Assembly (NCBI GenBank): GCA_032358165.1
Contig: JAALGY010000019.1
Location: 1,922,001 to 1,986,000, forward strand
Origin: Diplosphaera chodatii
Taxonomy: Eukaryota; Chlorophyta; Trebouxiophyceae; Prasiolales; Stichococcaceae
Length of the DNA stretch: 64,000 nt
Reading direction: 5' to 3'
In this document: in pieces, positions 12,164 through 23,807 of the stretch
Numbering within the stretch: position 1 is the stretch's first letter
How the letters are laid out: each line of letters starts with the position of its first letter
The notes under the pieces: generated by a model
Databases searched by the model: none
Seen by the model: the letters and a program-made list of their open reading frames with translations, nothing else
Told to the model about the DNA's origin: nothing
Translations under genes and position numbers: made by a program

Positions 12164-15100
12164 ATGAACACCGTGCCGCAGCCGCTCCACCAGCGGATCG
12201 TGCTGAACGTGGATGTCGCTGCAAAGCGCCTCAGCGGGTGCGCAGGCTTGCAATGCGGGTTCACGAGCAAAGTCACAAGCAACATGCTGTGGAAATCAGC
12301 GTGCCAGACTGCGCTGTCTGCTTGCCATGCCAAATCCCTGTCAGCACGTGCACTCAACAGCAGTGCGCTCCACAGACACTTCGAGAAGCAGGCGTCACAT
12401 GTGTGTGTGCATGTCCATGCCGTCCCGTAGGTACACGGAGCTGAGGGTCTCATGTGCGCCGGATGCCACCAGCATAGGTGAAAACTGCCTCATTTGCATC
12501 CGGCCTCACTGCATGACTGCCGAGATCGAGGGGCTTCAGCCGGGTGCCACAGACAAGGGTGGCGAACTAGATGCTGATGCACTCGAACGCTGCCGTCAAA
12601 CAGGGCTGCATGTGCTTGGGCTGGACATCACCAGCATGGCGGTGGATGGTGCCAAGGCGACATTCAGCTTGCGGCCGGGCCCGCGGCGTGACGCCACAGC
12701 CGGCTCAGATGCTGCCGCCCATCAGCAGGGCACGCAGACCACCGAGGCGTCTGCCGAGCAGGGCTACCTCGCGTACCAGGCGGCCCTGCAGCGGGAGTCG
12801 GAGCCCGAGCTCAGCATCCAGCTTCCAGTTCAGAGCTTCCCTCCGCCCGTGGCTGGGCGCACAGGAGCAGACGACAGGCTGGCCACTGATGGCAAGCAGA
12901 CAGCAGGCGGGGCTGCCTCTGCGGGCGGCAGCGGCAAGCCCAGGACAGATGCAGCCACGCCACCGGCAACTGGCGCTGCAGGTCAGCAATGCACCATGCA
13001 CCTGATTTCGGAAAGACCACGCTGCCCAAGACTTGAGTGTGTCTGACCGCTGTTGAAGTTTTGTCAGGTATTCCTGGGCACGGCGCCAGCCTGCCAGACC
13101 CGGGGCAGCAGCAGCCGCGGCAGCTGACGGTCCGGGTGGAGTACGCGGTCACGGATCCAGCATGCGGCATCCGGTTCTGGGGCGCATTCGCACACACGCA
13201 TGCCCAGGCGCGCCCAGCATGCTGCAGCCCCTGACAGCTGGCCGGCACTCTCAGCGTACCTGCCAGGGCTGTGGCCGTGCAAGCCAATGCATATCAAAAG
13301 TTGTCAACCTGCGACCACCCATTCGTTGTCAAGGCGCATGCTGCTGAACTTGTCTGCTGTACCCGGTTAAGAGACTACAGTTGGATTCCTTGCAACGATG
13401 CTGCAGCAACAACATGCCGGCCAAGCTGTTATGTCTGCTCTGCCGCAGGTGCGGCGGGCGCGGGCGTGGGTGCCGTGCGTCGACACCCCCGGCCCGGGCT
13501 GCCCCGTGGACCTGGCGATCACCGTGGCCAGGTGCGCATCCCCTACATCCTACTTCCACCTGAACACAGCCTGTTGCAACCGCCTGCAATGTCCTGCGAG
13601 CCAAGTAGCGCCCGCAGCCAAGCGCCTGTGCATGCTATGCACCCTTGTGGGTGCACAAACACTGATTGCTGCATCATGTCGTCCCGTTTCTGAGGAAGTG
13701 TGACGGGTTTGCTGCAGGGACGAGACGGCGGTGGCCAGCGGCAGCTTGCAGCGCACCACCTGGGCGGCCGGCGGCGCGCGGAAGACGTTCCACTTCACGC
13801 AGGCCCGCTGCACGCCGCCCTGCCATGTGGCGCTGGCTGTCGGTGTGTCAAAGGAGGCATCTGTGCATCCAGGAGACAATGTGTATACTGTAGTTGAGCA
13901 CATGCAAGACATAGCCTGCAACATCAACGCAGCATCACACAGATGTGCTTCATGCTTTCGGTGTCAGACACTTCCATAGGTTCTTGCCAAGTCACCGCTT
14001 CATTCTGCTTGGTACAGGGCGCTTCAGAGCGATTCCGATGCAGTTTCCCACGAGCCCCCTGACGCTGGCCTCGGCAGTCGACCCCGATGATGCCGGCGTG
14101 GTGCTGCCCAATGCTGTGCTCACTCAGTTCGCGCCGGCAGGTATTCACCGCAGCCACATGCACATGTGTGCATGAGACGAAGAGTGTCAGTTGCACAGGC
14201 GTCTGAGGCATCGTTGCAAGGTGCCAGCATTGTGGCACGCTGCTGATGTGCATGCTGCGCTCTGCAGTGGTATGCCGCAGCCCGCATGACGGATTTCATG
14301 CCGAGACGACTTGCCCACCTCTGTTTGATACAGCTGCCATATTGAGTTGTCAGCTGCTGGCCATCGCTTGCCAGGATGATGCTGCCACATGATGTCACAC
14401 CTCAGCTGCACGTCCAATTTCGCATACAGACCTCGGCGGCGGAGCATCGGCAGGAGCGGCCAGGACGTCGCTGAGGGCGCCTGCGCCAGCACAGCGCGAC
14501 GACACGCCGGCCGCGGCCTCGGAGCACTCCGCGGCCTTTCTGCCGCTGGCATTTGCGTTCTTCGAGGAGGCGCTGGGCTCCAAGTTCCCTCACGCCGCCT
14601 TCCACCAGGTCAGAGGCCTCTGATGGCGGTCTGCGGGCACCCCCCCTGCCAGGCCTGCCCGCCTGCAGGTGCCTGCTCACATGCGGGTCTGCCATGCCAG
14701 ACCACAAACCCTTGCCCCCGAAAGTGCACATGGGAGCGAGCATGCAACATCAACATGATGATGTGAACCCCGTGTGACGAACCCCATCTGCACCACGCTG
14801 CAGGTGTTCCTGCCTGCGGAGGCGGCCACTGCGCTTGCAGCCCCCGCTGCAGCGATGCACATGCTCAGCACCGAGCTGCTTGTCTACCGCCGGACCATCG
14901 ACCAGGTGCCGGGTGGCATCCTATTTGTCCTGCTGGTGTGCTGCGTGCAGCTCAGTACCTTGCATTCGATCTGCGTCAGCTGCTGCAATCTAGGATGTCG
15001 AGTGCGTCAGATCATGCTTCTCCGCACACGGCAATCCAGGTGGCGGCTGTGGCCTGAGGGCTGCGCCGCATTTCTGCATAGCGGCCTGCGACATCCTTGC

Positions 15101-18100
15101 GCATGGCATTTGTGCAGCTCCCCTGTGCTGCGGTTGCAGGCGATCGAGGCGCGGCGGGCGACGGTGGCGGCGCTGGCGCGCCAGTGGTTTGGCGTGTTCA
15201 TGCGGCCGCGGGCGCCGGCCGACGCATGGCTGCTGGCGGGGCTGGCCGGCTGGCTGGAGGGCCAGTTCGTGCGCACCTTCCAGGGCGCCAACGAGCTGGC
15301 CTACAGGTGGATCCTGGAGAAGATCTTCCTGGTAGCGACGGGAATGAAGGACTGACTCGCCTGCTAGATATGCCTTGACAACAGGGCAACCGCCCCGTTC
15401 CGCTGGCTCCGGGCAATGCTGGCTGCCAGCCTTCTGCCGCTGCTAGTTGCGTCCAGCTGCCTGTTCACAGCCGCCGCAAAGGTTGCGGTCATCAAGTGCT
15501 CGAGTGGTGCCAGTGAAGTTCTTTCTGATGTTGTGCGCTGCAGGCGGTGCAAGGAGCGGGAGGCGGTGTTTGCGCTGGACGACGGCCTGGCGCCGCCCCT
15601 GAGCCCGCTGGGGCCGCCCGCCGGGCCGTGGGGCCGCCTGCAGGGCACCGAGGCCCTTGCCGCTGACAGCCTGCTCGCCTGGAAGGCCACCGCGGTGCGC
15701 AGTTCGAACCATAAGTTTTCCCGCTACTGGACTTAGTCTACCTATCACTGTCGAACGACTGACGGCACTCCTGATCATATCTGCCTGGCAGCAAGGTGGT
15801 TGATGTAACTGAGACTGCCAGCTGTCACGGCCAAAGCAGCAGGATGTGCTCACTGCAAGCAGCTCTGTGTCAGCTGAAGGGATGGGGTGCCAACAGGTGA
15901 TCGGCATGCTGGAGCGGCGGGCGGGGGAGGATGCGTTCCGGAAGCTGGTCGCGCACCTGGTGTTTGCCGCCTGCAGCCAGTCCCCTAAAGGTCATTGCTC
16001 TACCTGCAGCCTCGTGAAGCTATCCCAAAGTATTGGCTCTCGTCAGTGGGTTTGCTAGGCAACAGTGACAGAACGAGCAGCTACATTCGATGTGGGATGA
16101 TCGTGTTCACCACTCGCATGTCTGCCAGTTCACCGTCTGCACGAATGGCAACGCCCTTGCCTGCGCCTTGACATTGTTGAACAAACGGTTGCCTGCCGCA
16201 GATGAGCTGGCCGCGGGTGGGGGTGCACGGCTGCTGTCCACCAGCCAGTTCCTGAAGGATGCCGGCACCGCAGGCGGCTTCCGCAAGCAGGTGCCCAACT
16301 ACCACCCGGAGCATGCAGGGCCCTGGCTGGTAGTCATTATGGCTAGCCTGCTGCTCGTCCACAGCACTGTTGCTGCGGCTGTTCACGCACTAGCCTACGG
16401 TCCCCGCCGCCCGCTTTCGGCCGTGCCGCCATGCTGACTATGCGACCCTAGTCCAACCCCTTCAAGACCCCACAACCGCTTGCCGTGCAGGTGCCGGCCT
16501 TTGCAGCGCGCTGGGTGCACGGCCGCGGCACCCCGCGCCTCACCGCAGCCTTCGCCTACAACAGGTGCGGAGCCGCTCCGCACGCTGCCGCCAGGTTGTG
16601 GCATGTATCCTGGTGCAGCATGCGCATGCTGCCCGGGACATATGTTAATATTCCAGATCCATGCCATGAGGGCTTGTGTCCCGGCAGCAAGTGCTGGCCA
16701 GGACAGGGTGTGGCAGCGTCAACCAGAGGGTGGCACGGTGACGCAGCATGGTGGTGGAAGCAGGAAGCGGAACAACGTGGAGCTGGCGGTGCGGCAGTGG
16801 GGCAGCGAGGCGGCGCGGCACAGCGCCCAGCGCTCGGCGGCCGCCGGCGGCGACGCCTCCTCCGCCTCCATCCTGAGGGTGAGGCAGCCCCCCTGCAGGA
16901 CTGCAGAATAGTTGATGTGACCCAGTCGACCGTCGGGTGTTACCGAGTGCCCAGTGGTCAGAGGCCGTCGGCGACGGTGCCTCCTCCGCCTCCTTCCTGA
17001 GGGTGAGAATGCCCTGTAATGCATGCTGTCCCAGACAGCAGCAGGACACCCGACATGCTTGCAGCTGCAGCCTGTCAGGGTGCGAGCACATCGCACGATG
17101 CCGCTCGTGCAAATGCACTCCAGGGAGCAGAGGGCTTGCTATCTTCTTGGATATCTCACAAAAATACCTTAACAAGACGAAACATGACTTCTTTGTGGTC
17201 GTTGTTGGCAGGTCATGATCCGGGAGCTGGACGGCACAATGGAGCACCCGCTGGCGATCGGGCGGGCGCCGCTGGTGCTGGGCACCTTCAAGATCGCGAC
17301 GCGGCCGTCGGCCTGGGCGCGCCGCCCCAAGCGCAAGCCGCAGCCGGGGGAGGACACCGCGCTGTTCACCGAGTCCGACGGTGCGCGCTGCTGCTGGAAC
17401 TGCCCTGTTTTCACCTACTTTAGACGGTGCTCCAGCTTCCAGCTTCCGCAGCTGGGTGAAGACACCGCGCTGTTCACCGAGTCCGACGGTGAGCACTGCA
17501 AAATATGGACTCTATCTGTGTTTGTTCTGGATGATGCTGCGGCTTCTAGCTTCTGCAGTTGGCATGGACTGTGTTCACTGAGTCCAATGGTGCGCGCTTG
17601 CCCTCTTCAAGGAGGCTTGAGTCACAGCTTCCTGTTACAAAAACCTTACAGCACTGGTCATGTCATGATGGTCATGATCAATTCTTGAACCGTCTGCATG
17701 TGAGCAGACGTACAACGTTCAGATCATCCGAGTGCTGTGCCTAAAACCTTAACCATGCTTGTAGTGTTCGACAGCCCGATGCTGCTGCTGCTCTGCAGCA
17801 ATGCTGGGGAAGTGCCCCATCTACTGGATGCGCATTGACCCGGCGGCCGAGTGGCTGGCGCCGGCGGTGGTGCAGCAGCTGCCGCACATGTGGGGCCACC
17901 AGCTGCTGCGCTCGCGCGAGGTGCACCAGGACGTGCCAGGGCTACCCGATGGCACCCGCCCTGCATGACCGCCTGCCTCGTGCTGCAGTATCTTTGCAGC
18001 TGCAGAGGCAATCAGCGTGAATCACAAGCTGATGTCCTCTCAGTGCACAGTTGCTGGACAGACACATTTGTTACAGTGAATCTCTCGTGCGAAGACCGTA

Positions 18101-21100
18101 GTAAGTATGTGCAAAGACTCTGGCATTGACGATCGCACTCTGCAGGTGCCAGCGCAGGCGGCGGCCGCGGCGGCTCTAGCAGAAGCAGGAGCTGCAGGCT
18201 TGCTGTCGCCAGGCGGCGCTGGCGCCCTGCGGGAGGCGCTCGCCAGCGAAAAGGTGCCAGCAGTGCTATCACGATGCTGGGGTCGGAAAGCAAGAGCCTA
18301 CAAACACGCTTTGGATTTCAGTAGCAGCAGCAGCACCTCATTCGAACGTTGTCATGTAACAACAGAAGTTGGTGTGTGCACTACCAACCGTGTTGTCTGC
18401 TGTCTTCGTGCAGGTGTACTGCCGTGTGCGGGCAGACTGCGCCGCTGCGCTGGCAGCCTCAGCTGGCACGCCCAACAACACTGATGGTGAGCCCTCATAC
18501 AGTACACGACATGCGCAATCGAGCAGCGGTGCTGAGTGTTGCTCAACAACTGGTGGTGCTATGGCATAGAAATGGCAAACTGGCATGTGACAGCATGCAT
18601 GCTGATACGCTGTCATATTTTGCTGGCATCCACTGCCTGCAGGGCTGCCGATCCTGCTGAGGCGCCACGCAGCGCTGACGGGAGCCAGTGGCGCGATCTC
18701 CGGCCCGCGCCCAGCGTACGGCGACCTGTCCGACTACTTTGTGGCGCAGGCAAGCTTGCGGCCTCCTGTGGTGTTGCCACTGCTTTGCAGGCCTTTTGGG
18801 CCTGTGGCTGATGTCTTGGCTGTCATGTGGGCTCGTGTGTTGAATTTCGCTTGTTATTAGCATCCTACTGCTGCTGACCAGCTGTTGCTGCCGTCACACT
18901 GGCGCGTCCTCCTCAGCTGTGACACTCATGTGGCTGGTTTCCACTACAGGGGCTGGCCAGGGCGCTGGCGGCGGTGCGCGACCGGCGCGGCCGCTCCCCG
19001 GTGGAGGCGGTGGACGCGCTGCTGGGGGCGCTGCAGAATGCCGACGCCGCCGGCAGCGTGTGGGACGACTCGGGCATGGTGGCGGCGCACCTGGAGGCCC
19101 TGGGGTCAATCATGCCGTCCTCACCGGAGGTGGGCATCGTGTCGTCTGCTGTACAGGCTGCACTGAATGCCTTTCGTACAACACCGATGCAAATTCGAGG
19201 AGATGTATGCAGTCCGGTATCATGCTGGGGAAGTCTCATTTCAGGCTATCGGGCCCACTGCGAGCGTTGCAGCAAGTCAACCGATGGTTGCTTGCTGCAA
19301 TAGAAGCAGCGGTCGATAGCCTGCTGTCATGTGAAGGTGCCAAAAAGCAGTGTTGCTTGGTCTCGCGGGTGGTAATTACAGCCTGGCAGTCTCTGTGATG
19401 TGGTGGGCATGAAAGGCGCTGCAGGGTGGTCTGCCTGATAATGCTGTTATCGCAAATGCATGTCGCTTTGCATTACACAACCGTCAGCACTCAAGGATGT
19501 GCCGGCATTGTAGGTCATGCAGCGCGCGGTCAAGGCGCTGCAGAGCGGCCTGGCTCGGGAGGCGGTGCTGCTCAGCGTCGGCTGCGTCGTCGGTGCCGCA
19601 GCGATTGCCTCACTCGCCCGCCTGGCCGTCAACTGCGGCGACACGGCGGCAGTGGCCCCCAGGTGTGGCTGCAGGGCTGACACGCATGGCTCTGCTCAGC
19701 CCCAAGGGACTGCAGCCATTGCACTGCTGGACTGATGACCACCTTGGGCAAGACGCCAACGCTTGGACACCCTCTTGCTCCCTGAGGCATCTAGACAGAG
19801 GTCAGGCCACTGCAACAACATGTGACGCCTTTGCCATTTTGCGTCCGAGGGCCACCCTGTGGTGAGTGCAGGCTGCTGGAGGCATTCAGCCGCTTTACGA
19901 CACTGGCCACACCGCCAACGATGCGGCGCGCCGCCCACGCAGCCCGCAGCAGCCTTCTGTACGCGTCGCAGGGCGCCGACGCCACGATCCGCGCAGCTCT
20001 GGACGCCGCCTCAGCCGAGCCGGCACCCGCCGTCAGGTATACCTTATCATATATCTTGCACTGTGCAAGTGATGCTCCCCTTGGTACCATGCACTGCCTG
20101 CACACATGTCACACAGTGACAGAGTGGTGCGCACATACTTTTTTGAGAGGTGCTGCGGCTCCAGCTGGAAGCCATCAGCGTGGCGGCCCTTCTGCTGTTG
20201 GCCATTTGCCCGTGCAAGAGTGTGCAGTCTCCACACGCAGGACGAGCATCCTGCACGCGGCGCTGGCCCAGCTGCCGCGGCCGCTGCCCCCCAAGCGAGC
20301 GGCGCAGCCTCCCAAGAGCGGCGCCGCGATCGCTGCGGCAGCGGCGGCAGCAGCGGCGGCGGCGGCGCAGGGCCAGCCTGCAATGCCCACTTCAGCCGCT
20401 GGTGAGCCAGCAGCGCCCAATGGGGTCGCAGTCTCCAAACCGGCGGCCGAATCCGCAGCAAACCAGCCGCAGCAGCCAGGTTTGCACCACAACGCATGCA
20501 GCCACATGTGCTGTACGTCAGCAATGCATGCATTCCTGCTGCTGGCCGGCAGTCACTGCAGCAACATTGTGGTGGACGTGTCGCTGTCACTCCAGGTGCG
20601 GTGAGCCGAGCCACCCTGCAGCGCCTGGCCGCAGCAGTGGCGGATTTCGTCGACGACCCCGCAGCGCGGCACGCGGCGTTCATGCTGCTGCAGGCGGCCG
20701 CTGGGCAGCCGGCGACGCTGTTCCGGGAAACGGACGAGGAGGACGCACAGGCAGCAGGTATGACGGTCCCCACGCTTTGCCATGCTGCATGACTTGATGA
20801 CGACGTCATCAGAGGATGTCAACTGCCCGGTGCTGGCAAGTGAAGCACAGCTGCACCTATGAACTTTGAGCTCGACACACCCACAATGCTTGTGCATGGG
20901 CTTCCTGGGCTTTGTGGTTCCTGAGCGGCTGTTCGTCTGCCGCAGATGATGCTGTGGTTCCTGCGGCATCTGCACAGACGGCTCGCAGACCAGCAGCATC
21001 GGGCGTCGCACCGGCGGCCAGCCACGACAGCAGCGGCAGGCGTGGCAAGGGTGCGCCTGCTGTCGCTTGCGAACATGGCTCAGCTTCCCATGCAGCATGC

Positions 21101-22458
21101 ATCTGCACTGTGCACAGCGCTGTGCAGACACCACCTTGAAGTATCGTTCTGCAGACACCACCTTGAAGTGTTATTCATGATGGCTGTGCCAGTGTTGTGC
21201 CCGGCTGCGCCTCCTACTGGCTCACGGCCGAAAGCTATGTGACTGGAGCCTCACCTGCAGACTTCGGTGCTATGATGTCTGCAGCAGCAGCAGCAGGGAG
21301 CATCAAGGTGCGCCTGCCTGGGGCGCCCAGCAAGATGGCCACATCAGCAGCGCCTGCGTCGCCGTCGCACCTGACTGCTGCAGCAGCCGCGGCAGATGCC
21401 GAAGGTGTGTCTGCCTGTGGGCATGGGCGCTTGCTGGCCGTGTCAAAGTGCGGGTTCACAAGCCAGATTGTTGCGCCGAGGTGCCTGGGACAGGCATCAT
21501 GGAAACAAAAGTTTGGGTAGTTGGCAAACCTGCTGTTGCTGCTGCCGCAGGTGAGGTCAAGTCTAGGCAGCCAATCATGGCGAAGATTGCGATGCCGAAG
21601 CCTTCAGCGGCCAGCACCGGCAAGCTGCGCAAGGCCACTGCTGCTGCTGCTGCAGCTGGCCCCCCTGTGCCGCATGTGCCGCCGCCGCCAGCGCCGCCGC
21701 CAGCGCCCCCAGCACCAGCCGCCAAAGCTGAAGCCGCAGCGCCAGCTCCTGTGGCCGCCGCGACGCCGGCATCCCCGCCGCCGCGGGTAAAGTTCAAAGG
21801 CAGCTTTTTCGCCGCCGCCGCTGCCTCGACAGCGGGCGCAGCGCAGCCCAGCACCACAGCACCGCCGCAGGCGGACACGCCCACCACTGGGGGGCTGGAC
21901 GACCAGCCGCTGGCGCTGCGGCGGCCGCAGCCCAAGGCGGGAAAGGGCAGGGGGCGGAAGGGCACAGCGGCTCAGCGGCCCGCCGGCGCCGGCACCGCCG
22001 CTGGCCCCCCTGCAGCGCCCGGCCCGCCTGCAGCGCAGCCCGCGGCAGCGCCCCAGCCCAGGGGCACAGGGACTGCCAAACAGCCTCAGCAGGGCGGCAT
22101 CGCGCCCGTCAGCAACGACGAGCTGCTGGCCCTGATGTCCGGGGCGGCCGCCGAGGCGGCTGCCAAGCCCAAGCGCGGCGGCAAGCGCAAGCAGCCTAAT
22201 GCCGCCGCCGCCGCTGCTGCGGCCGCCGAATCTGGCGGGGGACGCAGCCTCGGGCTCCAGCCGCAGCAGCCGTCGCCGATGCTGCCGCCGCCTGCGGTCG
22301 CGCCGCCCCCGCAGCTGGCCAGCATTCGGGTCAAGCCTCTTCCTGCGCAGCCGCGGTTGCAGCCGCCGCAGCAGCCGCCGCAGCAGCTCCAGCCGCCGTC
22401 GCAGTATGCGGGGGCGGCGGGCTTTCACCCAGGCCCGCCCCCCTGGCAGCAACAGCAA

Positions 22459-22517
<59 letters not shown>

Positions 22518-23001
22518 AGCAACCATGCAGGCGGCATGGCAGCGTGCACAGGCGCAGCAGCAGGCGCCGCCGCCGCCACAGGCGAAGGGCGCCAGGGGGA
22601 AGCAGGGCGCAAAAGGCGGCGCGGGTGCCAAGGGCAGGCAGCCGGGTGCAGCCGTGTCGCAGCCGCGGCCGCCGCCGCCACCGCCTCAGCCGGCCAAAAC
22701 CGGCTTCAAGGTCAAGATTGGAGGCCAGACCTTTGGCAGCGGCGGCGGCGGCGGTGGCGGCGGGCAATTGGCGTCACCCCTGGCGCCCGCCCCCTCAGCT
22801 GCATCGGTGAGCGGGCCATCAGAGACGCCCAGGCCGACTGGCATCAAGCTGAAGATCGGCGGCAAGCACGTCGGAGGCGCACCAGGTCCACCAGCAGGCC
22901 CTGCCGCGCCCGGTGGCCCAGTGGGCGGCAGCAAGAAGCGGCAGCGGGAGGGGCAGCAGGCGGACCAGCGGCGGAAGAAACCCTCTGGCTCAAAGCATTA
23001 G
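12164..23001 (+). CDS. TAF2: TAF2, TFIID subunit 2 (M1 aminopeptidase-like scaffold)
   Basis: About two dozen exons from ATG 12164 (MNTVPQPLHQRIVLNVDV) to the stop at 22999-23001. Landmarks match TAF2 in order: ARAWVPCVDTPG (about 13460-13500), GARKTFHF (about 13770), FFEEALGSKFPHAAF (about 14560), VAALARQWFGVFMRP (about 15165-15210), GWLEGQFVRTFQGANEL (about 15250-15300), RELDGTMEHPL (about 17220), MRIDPAAEW plus HMWGHQLLRSREV (about 17828-17925), and YCRVRADCAAAL (about 18418). In M1 peptidases the WFG motif follows HExxH. Here that position reads ALARQ, so zinc ligands and catalytic Glu are absent, as in other TAF2 proteins. The protein scaffolds TFIID and contacts promoter DNA. The last exon (about 21551-23001) is an Ala/Pro/Gln-rich tail with Q23 and repeated (V/L)KIGG motifs, and it ends in Lys/Arg. 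The N-terminal exons upstream of 12430 are the least certain. Confidence 0.93.
16819..17004 (+). repeat. Decayed tandem duplication of a TAF2 exon end plus its splice donor
   Basis: The exon end at 16819-16878, with its donor gtgagg at 16879, recurs at about 16945-17000 followed by a second donor, gtgaga, at 17001. The shared core is CCTCCTCCGCCTCC(A/T)TCCTGAGG then GTGAG. The copies differ by several substitutions and a small indel. The second copy now lies in the intron but keeps an intact donor, so it may act as an alternative or decoy 5' splice site. Confidence 0.75.
17346..17600 (+). repeat. Three-copy decayed repeat of another TAF2 exon end plus splice donor
   Basis: The exon end with core CTGTTCACCGAGTCCGACG (donor gt at 17381) is repeated nearly exactly at 17461-17488 (donor 17489), and in worn form at about 17565-17589 (donor 17590). 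The unit is about 105-110 bp and includes the intron sequence between copies (a gatg/ctgc-agctt block before copies 2 and 3). Copies 1 and 3 share gtgcgcgc donors and copy 2 has gtgagc. All three could splice in principle. Confidence 0.75.
21123..21176 (+). repeat. 27-bp tandem duplication in a TAF2 intron
   Basis: The block CAGACACCACCTTGAAGT occurs twice 27 bp apart, at about 21125 and 21152. It lies in a non-coding stretch before the terminal exons. Confidence 0.7.
22447..22515 (+). repeat. CAG/CAA repeat encoding 23 glutamines in the TAF2 tail
   Basis: 69 bp of in-frame CAG with a few CAA codons near the 5' end (CAG CAA CAG CAA CAA, then CAG only). It encodes Q23 between PPPW and PATM. 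The pure CAG run should be length-polymorphic. Confidence 0.95.
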
Positions 23002-23807
23002 AATTGGACTTTTGTGCGACAAAATGCGGTACCGGTAGCCTCATCACTCAGGTGTTGACGTGTGCACGATGCTGCAAAGCGTGGCTACAGGTCATAGCAA
23101 GTGTGACCAATCCTTGCACCTGTTTTTAGCGGCGGTCGCTGCTGGGCCTCATGTGTCTAGCGTCCCGTACTGCGAGAAGCGAGATGCACCGTCACCAGCG
23201 GTCCCATGATCACAACGCCTCAACGCCTAAGATTCCGACTGTCGATTTGTCCACCTCGCTTATCGGAGCTGTTGAGCTGAATTCAGCGTGTCGCGTTGAG
23301 TCGTCAGGCTTGGGAGCAATTGCTCTGCAGAGGTCATTCGGGGAGCATCAACAGCCTTCGGCATTGCTTCCCTCAAATCACGTTGGCACTGTCGATACGA
23401 GACGGCATCACAACCCCGTGTGTCCTATCGCATCCCGTGAATATCGGCTCGGTTGTTGGCAAGCGATGGCTCCAGCGGGAACGCCCCAGCTGGCGTAGCG
23501 CCTCAGCCGGCCAAGCGAGTGTTGTGGCACTGAAATGGCAGGTATGCTCCGATTTCTCATACTGATACGCCCTGTTGTCCGGTCAAGCGCGCGCGTCACA
23601 TGTTGTTGGCAGTCTGATCTCGGTCACATCCTTCGTGCCAGAGGCATATCCTTCAGGGCTTCTGCGCAGTATCCTTGCTCATACCAGCTGGCAGTACTCA
23701 CGATACCCCCACGACCCCTATTTCACAACGAACAGCCACCTATGGGTGTGGTCAAGGGCTTGGTGCATGTTGCGCAGCACAGGCACACCCGCTCGAAAGG
23801 GCCTATG
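23002..23807. other. Intergenic region between TAF2 and the Sec14 gene
   Basis: About 800 bp in the same transcriptional direction as both neighbours. It should contain the TAF2 3' UTR and the Sec14-gene promoter and perhaps a non-coding first exon. It is less GC-biased than the flanking coding DNA. I see no RNA gene, repeat or convincing ORF. Confidence 0.5.

Noticed and set aside
21604..22767. A 387-codon minus-strand ORF (and several similar long ORFs) over the TAF2 tail
   Set aside because: It is the antisense of GC-rich CAG/GCC repeats. The plus frame continues TAF2 and ends in a sensible stop, and the minus ORF is Arg/Leu/Ala noise.
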